From Microcebus murinus (lineage: Eukaryota > Chordata > Mammalia > Primates > Cheirogaleidae): DNA of 64,000 nucleotides. The stretch is taken from NCBI RefSeq assembly GCF_040939455.1, contig NC_134117.1, positions 62,828,501 to 62,892,500 on the forward strand, written 5' to 3'. The translations under genes and the position numbers were made by a program. Of this stretch, positions 1 through 11,029 are shown piece by piece. Below the pieces are notes generated by a model. That model saw only the letters and a list, made by a program, of their open reading frames with translations, searched no databases and was not told where the DNA came from. Position 1 is the stretch's first letter, and each line of letters starts with the position of its first letter.

Positions 1-924
1 GTATAAAAATAAAACGGACCTGGTGTATTATTACTCGAGTCAACCATTTGTACGTGTGTCTGCGTTTTTCTTTATGTTCTGCGTTTGTGTTTTATGTTCT
101 GTGTTCATCCTCCATCCTGCAAACGGGCCATGACACAAGACACACAGATACACACACACACACAAAATGTATTTTCTGATATTCTCCACATAAAATTGAG
201 TTTCAGGGTTACAAATAACCTTAAAGGCCCTCCAATTCAATTGCCATAGAATGCAGATCTCATTCTTAAGTCAAAACCTGTAGCCTCAGGCTTCATTCAC
301 ATACTCATCTCTCACATATAATACTGTAATAGCCTCTTAAGTTTTCTTCGTTTTTCCATACTGCCATCGGTAAATCTCTCAATGACATTCATTATAGTTT
401 GTTTACTGACCTTGCTATTTTCACATTTTCATTCCTTCTAAAGCTATAATGTTAGCCCTACTAATTTACATTCATCTCTCTTGTTGCCTACCCAAAGATA
501 GAATATTTTCATGAAATAACTCTGATATTGTTGTAAGAGCCAAACTCTAGGATGTTTAGATTAGTGACAAAACCATCTTCTCTGGTTGACTATAGAATAA
601 TATGTCTGTGTCAGTCTATGTCCAAGCTAGGAATTTGAAAAGAATAGGAAAACAAGGGCAAGGATCTCTGAAATAGATGTTCCATGACTGAAAGCATTCC
701 AACCTATACATGGCAGGGGGTGACACAGTGGGGTAGAAAGAAATAAAGGAATAATGTGTATATGTATGTCCAATTTTCAAATGTGTTTTTTCACTGAAAA
801 AATACAGTCTTCTGAATGCTACTTCTTTATTAAATTATTATGGTAAAGTATAAAAACATAAAATTTACCATTTTCAGATTTATTCTTACATTTCTTCTAA
901 TAATTTTGTAGTCTTTCCTCTTAT
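1..924. other. Unassigned AT-rich intergenic DNA
   Basis: No gene, RNA or repeat family is recognised with confidence. A short CA-rich run occurs near 150-170. Open frames are short and lack any recognisable domain. Confidence 0.5.
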
Positions 925-1605
925 TTTTAGGTATTTGGGCCATTTGAGATAACTAGTGTGGTGTTTAATAGGAGCCAACTTATTTGCATGTGGATATCAA
1001 GTTGTCCCAGAACCACTTGTCAAAGGGATACTACTTACTCCATTGTATGGTCTTGATATCCTTGAAAATCAACTGATCTTAGATATATGGAATTATATCT
1101 GGAAACATTGATTAGCATGTTTATTCTTATGACAATACCACACTGTTTGATGATAATAGCTGTGTAGTAGGATTTGAAATTGGGAAGTGTGAGTAGCCTA
1201 ATATTGTTCTTTCTCAATTTTTTTGTGTCTGCATTTGAGGTTCCTTGCAAACCCACATGAGTTTTAGAACCAGCCTTTCCATTTCTTAAAAAAAAAGGCT
1301 AATGAAATTTTGATGGGGGCTGCATTAAATCTGTGAATCACTTTGGAGAGTATTGCCATCTTTATAATATTAAGTCTTCCAATCTGTGAATGTGCAATGA
1401 TGTGCCATGAATTTAAAGTCATCTTTATTTTTTCCTGCAAAATTTTGTAGTTTTAAGTATATAAACCTTTTATATTTTTGTTGACTGTGTTCCAAATTAT
1501 TCTGTTCTTATGATGCTATTGTAAGTGAATTTTTTAAAATTTCGTTTTTGAATTTTTCATAGCTAGTGTATAAATATACAACTGATTTTTTCTACATAAA
1601 GATTT
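925..1605 (-). mobile_element. Old L1 ORF2 fragment, reverse orientation
   Basis: The + strand reads as the reverse complement of mammalian L1 ORF2. Landmarks are 'gttgtcccagaaccacttgt' near 1001-1020 and the 'gcattaaatctgtgaatcac' block near 1322-1341. It is heavily diverged and has no long open frame. It covers a more 5' part of ORF2 than the L1 piece at 5945-7490, so the two are separate copies or rearranged. Boundaries are approximate. Confidence 0.6.
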
Positions 1606-1619
1606 AATTTTTAGTATTT

Positions 1620-4600
1620 TTATTTTTAAAATTTATGATTGACATATAATAATCATAGATATTTATATGGTACAATGGGATGTTGTGTGTTGTATAATGA
1701 TCAAATCATGGAAATTAGCATACCCATTTCCTTAAACATTTATCATTACTTTGTGATGAGAACATTTAAAAATCCCTATTACACCTATTTTGTAGTGTAC
1801 AATACATTATTGTTAACTCTACTCACTCCATTATCAAATAGAACACCGGGACTTCTTCCTCATATCTCACTGTAGCTTTGTGCCCATTGACCTATCTCCC
1901 CTCATGCCCCACCCCCCTACATGCCTATCCTCTGGTAACCACTATTCTACTCTCTGCTTCTATGAGAACAGCTTTTTAGATTCCACACAAGTGAGATCAT
2001 ACGGTGTTTGTCTTTCTGTGCCTGGCTTATTTCACTTAACATAATGTCTCACAGGTTCATCCATGTTGCCACAAGTGGCAGAATTTCATTCTTTTTATGG
2101 CTAAATAGTGTTCCGTTGTGTATATATGCCACATTTTCTGTATCCATTTATCTCTTATGGACATTTAGGTTGATTTCCACATCTTGGCTATAGTGAATAG
2201 TGCTGTAATAAACATAGGAGTGCATATATCTATTTGAGATACTGCTTTCATTTCCTTTATGTATATAACCAGTAGTGGTATTGCTAGATCATAGCTCTAT
2301 TTTTAATTTTTTGAGGAACTTCCATATTGTTTTCCATAATGGCTGTGCTACTTTACATTCCCACCAGCAGTGTGTAAGTGTTCCTTTTCCTCCACATCCT
2401 CACCAGCATTTATCTCTTTCATAGCAGACATTCTAATTCGAATGAAATGATATCTTATTGTAGTTTTGATTTATGTTTCCCTGATAATGAGTGATGATCA
2501 ACATTTTTTCATATATCTGTTGGCCATTTATATATCTTCTCTTGAGAAATGTTTATTTAAGTCTTTTGCCCATTCTTTAATCAGGTTGTTTTGTTGTTGA
2601 GTTGTTTGAGTTCCTTATATTAATGTATTTTGGATATTAATCTTTTATCAAACATATAGCTTGCAAATACATTCTCCCATTCTGTAGGTTATCTCTTTGT
2701 TTTATTGACTGCTTCCTGTGCTGTGCAGAAGCTTTTTAGTTTGATGCCATTCTATTTCCCTATGTTTGCTTTTGTTGTCTTTGCTTTTGAGGGTTTATCC
2801 AAAAACTTGCCTAGAAGCATTTCTCCTATGTTTTATTCTATTAGTTTGCAGTTTCAGGTCTTACCTGTAAGTCTTTAATCCATTTTGAGTTAATTTTTGT
2901 ATATGGTGAGAAGTAAGGCTCTAATATTTTTCTTCTGCATACAGTTATCCAGTTTTCTCAACACTATTAAAAAGACTTTGCTTTTCCCGTTGTATGATCT
3001 TACCACTTTTGTTGAAGATGAGTTGGTTGTGTGTGGATTTATATCTGGGTTCTCTATTGTGTTCCATTGATCTATGTGTCTGTTTTTATGCCAGTATCAT
3101 GCTATTTTACTTAGTAGAGCTTTGCAGTATGTTTTGAAAAGTTAGATAGTGTGATGCAACCAGCTTCGTTCGTTTTGCTCAAGATTACTTTGGCTATTTG
3201 TGGTTCCATAGGAATTTTAGAGTTAGTTTTTCTGTTTCTGTGAAGAATGTCATTGATATTTTGATAGGGATTGCATTGAATCTGTAGATCTGTAGATCAC
3301 CTTGGGTAGTATGGGATTTTAACAATATTGATTCTTATAATCCATGAACGTTGAATATCTTTCCATTTTTTTGTGTGTCTTTTTCAATTTTTTTCAATGT
3401 TGCATAGCTTTAGTTGTAGAGATCTTTTACCTCCTTGTTTAAATTTATTCCTAGGTTGTCTTTTGTTGTTGTTGTTTGTTTTTGTAGCTATTGTAAATGG
3501 TATTGCTTTCTGGATTTCTTTTTCAGATAATTTACAATTGGCATACAGAAATGCTACTGATTTTTTATGTTGATTTTGTACCCTGCAACTCTACTCAGTT
3601 TATTTATTGGTTCTAAGAGTGTTTTAGTGAAATCTTTGAGGTTTTCCATATACAATCATGTCTGCAAACAGGGACAACCTGACTTCCTCTGCTTTAATTT
3701 GTATATCCTCTATTTCTTTCTCTTGCCTAATTGCTCTGGTTAAGACTTAAATTGGATTTTGTGTATCTGTCTTCTTTCCTGCAATGTTGCTGAATTTTTA
3801 GAACATTAGCTCGAAAAAGTTTTGTTTTGTTTTATTCCTTGGGATTTTCTCTATAAAACACGGTGTTGTTTGTAAAGAAAAACAAAGAAGGTAAGGTTTT
3901 ACTTATTCCTTTCCAATTTGGATGCCTTTTATTTCCTTTTTTGGTCTAATCGCTTTCAGGTTTGCTCCATGTGAATATGATGTTAGCTATAAGTTTTTTA
4001 TAAGTACCCTTTATTTTGTTGAGAAAACATTTTTCTATTGCTTGTTATCTGAGTGGGTTTTTCATGAAAGTGTTGGATTTTGTTGAATGATTTTTTTTGC
4101 ACTAATTGGGGTGATCATCTATATATTTTCAAAATTTTCTTTGATTTTCATAATATTGTTTATTACATTGATTTTATTCATTCCTGGAATACATCCCACT
4201 TGGTCATATCCTTGTAATATACTGCTGGATTTAGTTTGCTAGTTTTTATCCAGGATGGTTTATACATCTATATTCATAAGGGATTTTTGTTTGTAATTTT
4301 CTTTCCTTGAGGTGTCTTTCACTTAGTATCAGAATAATGCCAGCCTCTTAGAATGAGTTAGGAAGTGTCCCATCCTATTTACTTTTTGGAAGAATTTACC
4401 AAGGATTTGAGTTAATTCTTCTTTAAATGTTTGGGAGAATCCATGAGTGAAGACGTCTAGTTCTTGGCTTACCTTTGTTGGGAGGTTTTTGATTACTGAT
4501 TCAATATCTGACTTGTTATGAATCTATTCTGACTCTCTGTTTCTTCTGGAATTAGTTTTGGTGTGTTTTAAGACTCCATTTTATCTAGTTTATCTATTTT

Positions 4601-5930
4601 TTTTGATGAACAGCTGTTAAAGTGTTTTGTTATAAAACTTATTTCTGTAAGATCAGTAGTAATGTCCTCACTTTCATTTCTGATATTAGTAATTTAAATA
4701 TTCTCTTTTATCTTAGACTAATTTAAGATTTGTAAATTTTGTTGCTTTTCTTAAAAAACCAACTTCTGAGTTCTTTGAATCTCTGTCTTGTTCTCTATTA
4801 TTCTCTTAGTTTATATCTCCTTTATTTATTTTGTTTGTTTGTTTGCCTTTCCTAATGTCTACTAGCTTTGAGTTTAGTTTGCTCTTTTTTCTCTTTTTTC
4901 AGTAATAAGGGTAGGTTTTTGATTTTTGATATCTTTCTTCATTTTAATGTAGGTTTTTATAGCTATAAATTTTCTTTTAGTTATGCTTTCACTGGATCCC
5001 GTAAATTTTGGTATGTTATATTTTGTTTTTAATTGTGACAGAATGAAATATTTTCTAATTTCTCTGCAATTTCTTCTTTGACCCATTGTTTGAGAATATT
5101 GTTTAACTTTTACATACTTGCAAATTTCTCCATTTTTCTCCTGATATTGATTTGTAGTTTCATTTCATATTGTCAAAGAAGATACTTCATATAGTTTAAA
5201 AATTTTAAATATATTGAGACTTATTTTGTGACCCAATATATGGCTATCTGGAAAAATGTTTCATGTGTACTTGAGAAGAATATATATTCTGCTGTTTCTT
5301 GGTAGGGTGTTCTCTACAAGTCTGTTAGTTCTCATTGGTTTATAGTGTTGTTCAAATCCTCTAGTTTTTTATGCATATTATTTTTAATTGTCTTATGCAG
5401 TATTGAAAGTAGGGTGTTGATATTTATAACTAATATTATAGAAATGTTTATTTTCCCCTTCAGTTTTATAAACTTTGGGGCCTCTGTTGTTAGGTGCATA
5501 TTTGTTTATAATTGTTATATCTTCTTGATGGATTGACCCTTTAATCAGAATATAAGGTCTTTTATTGCTTTTTATCATAATTTTATACTTAAATTGTATT
5601 TTGTTTGAAATTAGTAAAGTCATCCCAGCTATCTTTTTGTTACTATTAATATTTTCATGGCACAGCTTTATCCATTATTTTACTTTCAACTTATTTTTAT
5701 TTTTGGATTTAAAATGAGGTTTTTCTGATAAACTATTGCTGAATTGTTATTTATGTTAAATCTGCCAGTCTCTGTCTTTAATTAGAGAGTTTAATCAATT
5801 TACTTTTAAAATAATTACTAATAAAGAATTATTTACATCTTCCATTTTGCTTTGTTTTTATATTATAGATTATATCTATTTTGGCTTAGTTTTCTCATTA
5901 TTGCATTCTTTTGCATTGAATTACTTTTTT
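1620..5930 (-). mobile_element. L1 retrotransposon, 3' UTR plus most of ORF2, reverse orientation, decayed
   Basis: This is the longest L1 in the window, about 4.3 kb. Its 3' UTR lies at the left (about 1620-2220), with the familiar 'taaccactattctactctc' and 'gcctggcttatttcactt' blocks in reverse. ORF2 sequence follows rightwards, including the 'tcccaccagcagtgt' and 'tgtgcagaagctttttagtt' landmarks, and reaches the upstream part of ORF2 near 5900. Stops and frameshifts are frequent, so it cannot encode reverse transcriptase. It appears 5'-truncated within ORF2, with no ORF1 seen. It resembles the older L1MA/L1PB grade, but that subfamily call is inference. Confidence 0.8.
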
Positions 5931-5944
5931 AATCAATAGACTTT

Positions 5945-7490
5945 ATCTATTTAAAACTCCATAGGTTTATAGAAAAATTGAGCAAGTAATACAAAAAATT
6001 CCCACATAATCCTCTTCCCTTCTCACAGTTTCCCCTATTTTTAAAGTCTTGCATTAATGTTGTACATTTGTTACAACTGATGGACCAATATTGATACATT
6101 GTTATTAACTAAAGTCCATAGTTTGCATTAGTGTTCTATGGCTTTTGGCAAATGCATAATGTCATGTATCCACTATTACAAAATATTTTCACTTCCCTAA
6201 AACTCCCACATGCTTCAGTGATTTACACTCTCCACATCAACAACTAAACTTCTTGCAACAAGGTCTTTTGACTTCTTTTATAGTTTTTCCTTTTCCAGAA
6301 GGGCATATAGTTGAAATCATACAGTATGTAGCCCTTTAAGAGTGGCTTGTTTTAATTAGCAGTGTGCATTTACACTTTCTCAATGTCTTTTCATGGCTCA
6401 TTTCTTTTTATTGTTGAATAATATTCCACTGTATAGATGTACCATGTGTTTTTTTGTTTTGTTTTTGTTTTTTTTTTTACCCATTGGAGATGTACCACAT
6501 TTGTTTTTAGCCATTGAACTGTTGAGTGACATGTTGGGTGCTTTCAGTTTTTGGCACTTATGAATAAAACTGCCATAAGCATCTATTTAAAGATATTTTG
6601 TAGACATAAATTTTGAACTTATTTGGATAAAAATCTAGGCGTGTGAATGACTGGATGGTACGGTAAGACACTATTTAGCTTTATAAGGACCTGCCAGACT
6701 ATCTTCCAAAGTGGCTTACTATTTTGCCTTCCTACCAGCAATGAATGAGAGCTCCTGTATTCTACATCCGTACCAACATTCCATATTGGCAATTTTTTTT
6801 TTTTATTTTAGCCATTCTGATAGGTATGTGGTTGTATATTACTGTTGTTTTTATTTGCAATTCCTCAATGACATATGATGTTGAGTATCTTTTCTTATGG
6901 TTATTCACCATCTGTGTATCTTCTTCGATACAGTGTCTTTAAATATTTTGGCCATTTTAAAATTGGATTGTTGGTTTTCTTATTGTTGAGTTTATAAAGT
7001 TCTTTGTATACTTCGGATACAAGTCTTTCATCAGAAATGTGTTTTGCAAATAATTTTTATGTATCTGTGGTTTGCCTTTTCATTCTCTTGACAGTCTCTT
7101 TCACAGAGCAGAAGTATTTAATGAAATCAATTTTTTTCATAGACTGTGCTTTTGGTATTCAATCTAAAACACATCACAAAACCCATGCTCACCTAAATTT
7201 TCTCCTGTTAGCATCTAGAAGTTTTATCGTTTTTTGATTTATTTTCAGGTCTATGATCCATTTTAAGTTAATTTTTGTGATATCTAGGTTCAAAATTTTT
7301 TTTTTTTGGCATGTGAATGTCCAGTTGTTCCAGATCATTTGTCAATAAGACTACATTTTCTCTATTGAATTGTTTTGACCCCTTTGTCAAAGGTTAGTTG
7401 ACACTATTTGTGTGTGTCAATTTCTGATCTTTCTATTTTGTTTCATTAATGTATTTGTCTATTCTTTTGTCAGTGTTAAAGGGTCTTATT
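5945..7490 (-). mobile_element. Older L1 3' end, reverse orientation
   Basis: A second L1 3' UTR begins immediately right of the previous L1. It has the 'agaaaaattgagcaagtaat' block near 5971-5990 and 'acaactgatggaccaatatt' near 6073-6092. Degenerate ORF2 C-terminal sequence follows to about 7490. The different 3' UTR points to an older L1M-type subfamily. No intact reading frame remains. Confidence 0.7.
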
Positions 7491-8291
7491 CATTAAGCAT
7501 TCTTCTGGTTCCTGTAAGTTTTTAGTTAAATACTAGAGCGCCACAAAAAGGTGATTTGGGGAGATTTTGTCAATTTAGTCATTGTTTTAGTGGAAGGATG
7601 AAGTTTTAGAGTTCTCTATTTCACCAATTTTAGTGATGTCAATCAGGTCTAGTTCTTTTGACAGAAAGCTGGACAAAATTTTCTAGGGGGAACATTGAGC
7701 CTTAAGGCAATAGAACTACAGTGAACACATATTATTTTATTATTGATGTGCTTATTTTATTAGAAATATTATTTTATTAGAGATGTATATCAAAGTCTTA
7801 TTTTATTAGAGGTGTGCTTGTAGTTGAAGCCCTATATAAAAAAAAAATCAGTGTCTAACAGACTTGCCATAAAGTTAACTTGTTTTTAACTTTGGATTTT
7901 AATACATCCAATGAGTTATATTGATCAAAGTATACATTTTTAGGAAAGACATTTACTACATAATGTACGTTGAAGCAAGCATTATATTAATATTTTGTGA
8001 GAAGTGTTGATAGTAAAAATAAAATTAAATGCTGGTTGGGAAATTAGTACAATAATCATGGGCCAATAGCATCTATTCTTAATGGGTGAGAAAAATTGTA
8101 AATGTTTATTTCTCAGTAAAAACATGTGATGCTTAAATGGGCAAGTTGTGAATAAACCAGCTAAGTTTTCAATGAAAGCCACTTTCATTTCTATGTGCAT
8201 GAAAAATTTCAGTGGTGGGTTGTATTATTGTTCCCCAAGAAATCAATGTTGCAAGTTTGTTTGTTGATGTTTGCAAATCTATAAAAACACG
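7491..8291. other. Unassigned intergenic DNA with small direct repeats
   Basis: No gene is recognised. Between 7731 and 7820 the motif 'ttattttattaga' or close variants recur about four times. The rest looks unique. Confidence 0.4.
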
Positions 8292-8306
8292 TATGTATGC
8301 AGTCTT
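8292..8306. repeat. Left target-site duplication of the inverted L1
   Basis: 'tatgtatgcagtctt' is repeated exactly at 8879-8893, on the other side of the L1 insertion. Confidence 0.85.
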
Positions 8307-8878
8307 TTTAAATCTTTTTTTTTTTATTTCAGGATATTACAGGGATACAAATGTTTAGGTTGCATATATTGCCTTTCCTCCACCCAAGTCAGAGCTTCAA
8401 GTGTGTCCATCCCCCAGATGGTGCGCCCTGCACCCATTAGGTGCATATATACTTATTCCCTCCTACCCTCTCCCACCTGCCTGACATCCGATAAATGTTA
8501 TCATTATATGTGCACTTAAGTGTTGATCAGTTAGTACCAATTTGATGGTGAGTACATGTGGTGCTTGTTTTTCCATTCATGAGATACTTCACTTAGTAGA
8601 ATGTAAATCAAAACCACAATGAGGTATCACTTAACTCAGTGAGAATGGCGTTTATCAAAAAGTCCTAAAACAATAAATACCTGTGTATGCAGAGAGATAG
8701 GAACACCCTACACTGCTGGTGGGACTGCAAACTAGTACAACCTCTGCGGAAAGTAATATGGAGATACCTCGAAAAGCTAAAGTATAACTGCCATTTGATC
8801 CAGCAATCCCATTACTGGGCATCTACCCAAAGGAACAAAAGACATTCTATAAAAAAGACATCTGCACTAGAATGTTTA
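8307..8878 (-). mobile_element. Lineage-type L1 with 5' inversion (twin priming)
   Basis: A T-run and then a reverse L1 3' UTR occupy about 8307-8600. The sequence then switches strand: about 8600-8878 reads forward as L1 ORF2 C-terminal sequence, with a [14 protein letters not shown] peptide near 8714-8743. The two halves point in opposite directions inside one exact 15-bp target duplication. That is the classic product of twin priming during L1 insertion. Compared with the L1 at 29388, the segment around the junction is missing, so a deletion accompanied the inversion. Confidence 0.85.
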
Positions 8879-8893
8879 TATGTATGCAGTCTT
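8879..8893. repeat. Right target-site duplication of the inverted L1
   Basis: Exact copy of 'tatgtatgcagtctt' found at 8292-8306. Confidence 0.85.
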
Positions 8894-9539
8894 AAATACA
8901 GAAACTGGCCTGTAGTATCAGTAGGAGTTTACAATTTAGTGTAACCAAAATAATTCTAATACTCACATTTAATTCGTTGAGAAGAGTGTAGCCCTGTGAG
9001 CCACAATGCTGTAGGATTATGCAGCAATGGCATTTAATCATCACCAGTTAAAGTGCTGTTCTCAGAAATTACTGTCCACATCTGTAATCCCATCAGTCAC
9101 CTTGTTTAGATCTAATACCATACATTGCAAACAAATATTTTAACAAACAATATATTTATGTCTGTATTTATTTTACAAATCTTTTTGAAATAAGGAGATT
9201 ATTCAGGGAGAAACAAAATCGTATCTGGGAGGAACCGTGACTTCCTTGCCATTTTTCCTAACAGCATGACTACAATTTATAACTCGTGATTTACAGTCTG
9301 TCTTGAACCATTCTAAATGGAATCATTTAATTGCTATTATTACATTTTCTCACAATTTTATGTGTATAATTAAAATGCTTTATTATAAAAGCTTAGAAAG
9401 AAAAAACAACAACAACAACAAAGAAATTTCCATCTGAGATGATCAAGTTTCATTTAAACGTGCCTTGGCCAAGGTCATATTATCATCATCTTGCCCATCT
9501 TCTCTCAAGGAAGATGATAGGCCTCTGTGACATGCGGTA
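8894..9539. other. Unassigned intergenic DNA
   Basis: No repeat family or gene is recognised. A short CAA-rich run lies near 9406-9420. Confidence 0.4.
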
Positions 9540-9745
9540 GTATTGCACTTGTCAGTTTAGCATCATTATAGCTGTTATTAAGATCACTTCACCTATCTGA
9601 GCTTCAGTTTCTTCATTTATAATGAGGGGATAATTATAGTAGTTCCTCTTCTGCCAAATTATTGAAAAGTACACACGAGATAATGGATGTTGAAAGCATT
9701 TTGATTATTACTGAATGTTTTATTAGTATTCTGAGCTATGATTCT
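9540..9745 (+). mobile_element. MIR SINE remnant
   Basis: A 'cacctatctgagcttcagtt' stretch followed by 'tcatttataatgaggggata' matches the conserved middle of MIR in forward orientation. The flanks are too diverged for exact ends. Confidence 0.5.
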
Positions 9746-10004
9746 TTTTGACATTTATGTGTAACAAGGAGTATATAGACAATATAATAGAAACTGTGTA
9801 CTAGGTTTGCTGAGGTCTGATTACAATTCTTCAGTCTATTTGAAGGCCCTTCCACTTCTCTCCCTGTTCCATGGTGGCTTTTCCTTTTATTCATGCTATA
9901 GTGTCATTGTCCTTTTAATTCCACATGTTTATCAACTCAGAGTACAGAACTGGGCCTGCACTTAATATAGAAAAGACAAAGAAAAGCATGTGGGCCTAGA
10001 AACA

Positions 10005-10058
10005 CAGAGACTTTGGCCTGTCTCTGCCACTTGCTAGCCATGTGAGGGTGGGAGGGTG
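10005..10058 (+). mobile_element. Possible MIR fragment cut by an LTR
   Basis: 'tctctgccacttgctagcca' at 10021-10040 resembles the 'ctctgccacttactagctgt' part of MIR. The LTR begins a few bases further on, so the insertion may have split this MIR. Confidence 0.3.
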
Positions 10059-10062
10059 ATTT

Positions 10063-10518
10063 TGTTACAGACAGAAGGGCCTAAACAAATATGTTTTCTG
10101 TCTCTTTAAAACTTCCCCCACTCTTTTTGGGAACTGCAGCATGCTTGCATTCTTGAGGCAGGTTAATTCCTTTGTTAAAAGAGATAACTCAGCCATCCCA
10201 GGCAGCACTCCCCTGGCCCTCACGCCCCCCTCCCCACTGCCCCCAGGTGGGTGGTTGGCAGAGGTCACAGGGTTTGTCTTTGGCAGAGGTGGGACATTAG
10301 AATAGTTAAGCACAATAGCCCAGAACTGAGGGGCCCTCCCTTTAAAAGCTCTGTATTTCTGCTTATGTTCAGGAGATTTGGATTTTGAGATGAGAAAGTC
10401 TACCAATTTTCCTCCTTTGCCCACAAAGCGATAGAAATTCTCTTTCCTCCTCCACAAAACCACTTGTTCTCATTCTTCTGGTGGGGCCACAGGAACAAGT
10501 GCCAAGCTTTTGGGAACA
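10063..10518 (+). mobile_element. Solo LTR of a class I endogenous retrovirus
   Basis: The 456-bp block begins TGTTACAG and ends GGGAACA, giving the usual TG...CA ends with a short inverted repeat. It is flanked by 4-bp direct repeats ATTT (10059-10062 and 10519-10522), the size expected for gammaretrovirus-like integration. A 'ctttaaaag' TATA-like box lies near 10341 and a degenerate polyadenylation signal near 10430. The last part resembles the R-U5 end of ERV1 LTRs. No internal retroviral region adjoins it, so it is best read as a solo LTR. A 132-codon reverse-strand frame inside it (10065-10463) has no recognised homology and is treated as chance. The family name is not determined. Confidence 0.65.
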
Positions 10519-10522
10519 ATTT

Positions 10523-11007
10523 AACTCACTCATAAAAAAGAGAATAAAGAATGCATATTTTATGTTTGTTATGAAAATGATAAAAAAAATTCACAAAAAA
10601 AGAATGCATATTTCAGAAGGCACTGTAATGACTGAGTTGAATGTAACAGAAGTAACCACCCCTCCCCGGTAAAGTGTGGGGTGCTGCCAATGGGCTCTAG
10701 TCAAACCTCAATTTATGTGTTAGTCCAACTCCCCAAATATTTGATAGTAACAGCAATGGGCCACCCCCCACTCACCAGGGTGTGAACATTCCCTAGGGCC
10801 TGAGTATGTCTTTAAAAGAGAAGTCTGGTGAGGCCCACGTCCACAGAGTGTCACAGGATGCCATCCGCAATGGCTGCTGCAATGAGAAGGCTGGTTAGAT
10901 GCTAGTCTTCCTGAGCTGTGTGCCAAAGATTTGGCAAAATTTGGCTAAAAGGTACTGATTCACTTCAGTGTCCTGGGATGTTGGGGGAACTTCTCTTCTG
11001 CAAAGAC
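10523..11007. other. Unassigned sequence between LTR and A-tract
   Basis: No family is recognised. 'aagaatgcatattt' occurs twice (near 10548 and 10601). The stretch ends in an A-run, which would fit a retrocopy, but no flanking duplication was found. Confidence 0.3.
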
Positions 11008-11026
11008 AAAAAAAAAAAAAAAAAAA
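11008..11026 (+). repeat. Poly(A) tract
   Basis: Run of about 19 A residues. Confidence 0.8.
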
Positions 11027-11029
11027 GAA

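Noticed and set aside
1620..5930. Potentially active L1
   Set aside because: ORF2 has many stops and the element lacks ORF1 and a 5' UTR.
7731..7820. CRISPR-like spaced repeats
   Set aside because: Repeats are imperfect, AT-rich and unequally spaced, and the DNA is eukaryotic.
10065..10463. 132-codon reverse open frame
   Set aside because: Lies wholly within a solo LTR, antisense to it, with no homology recognised.
10523..11026. Processed pseudogene ending at the A-run
   Set aside because: No parent gene is recognised and no flanking target duplication was found.
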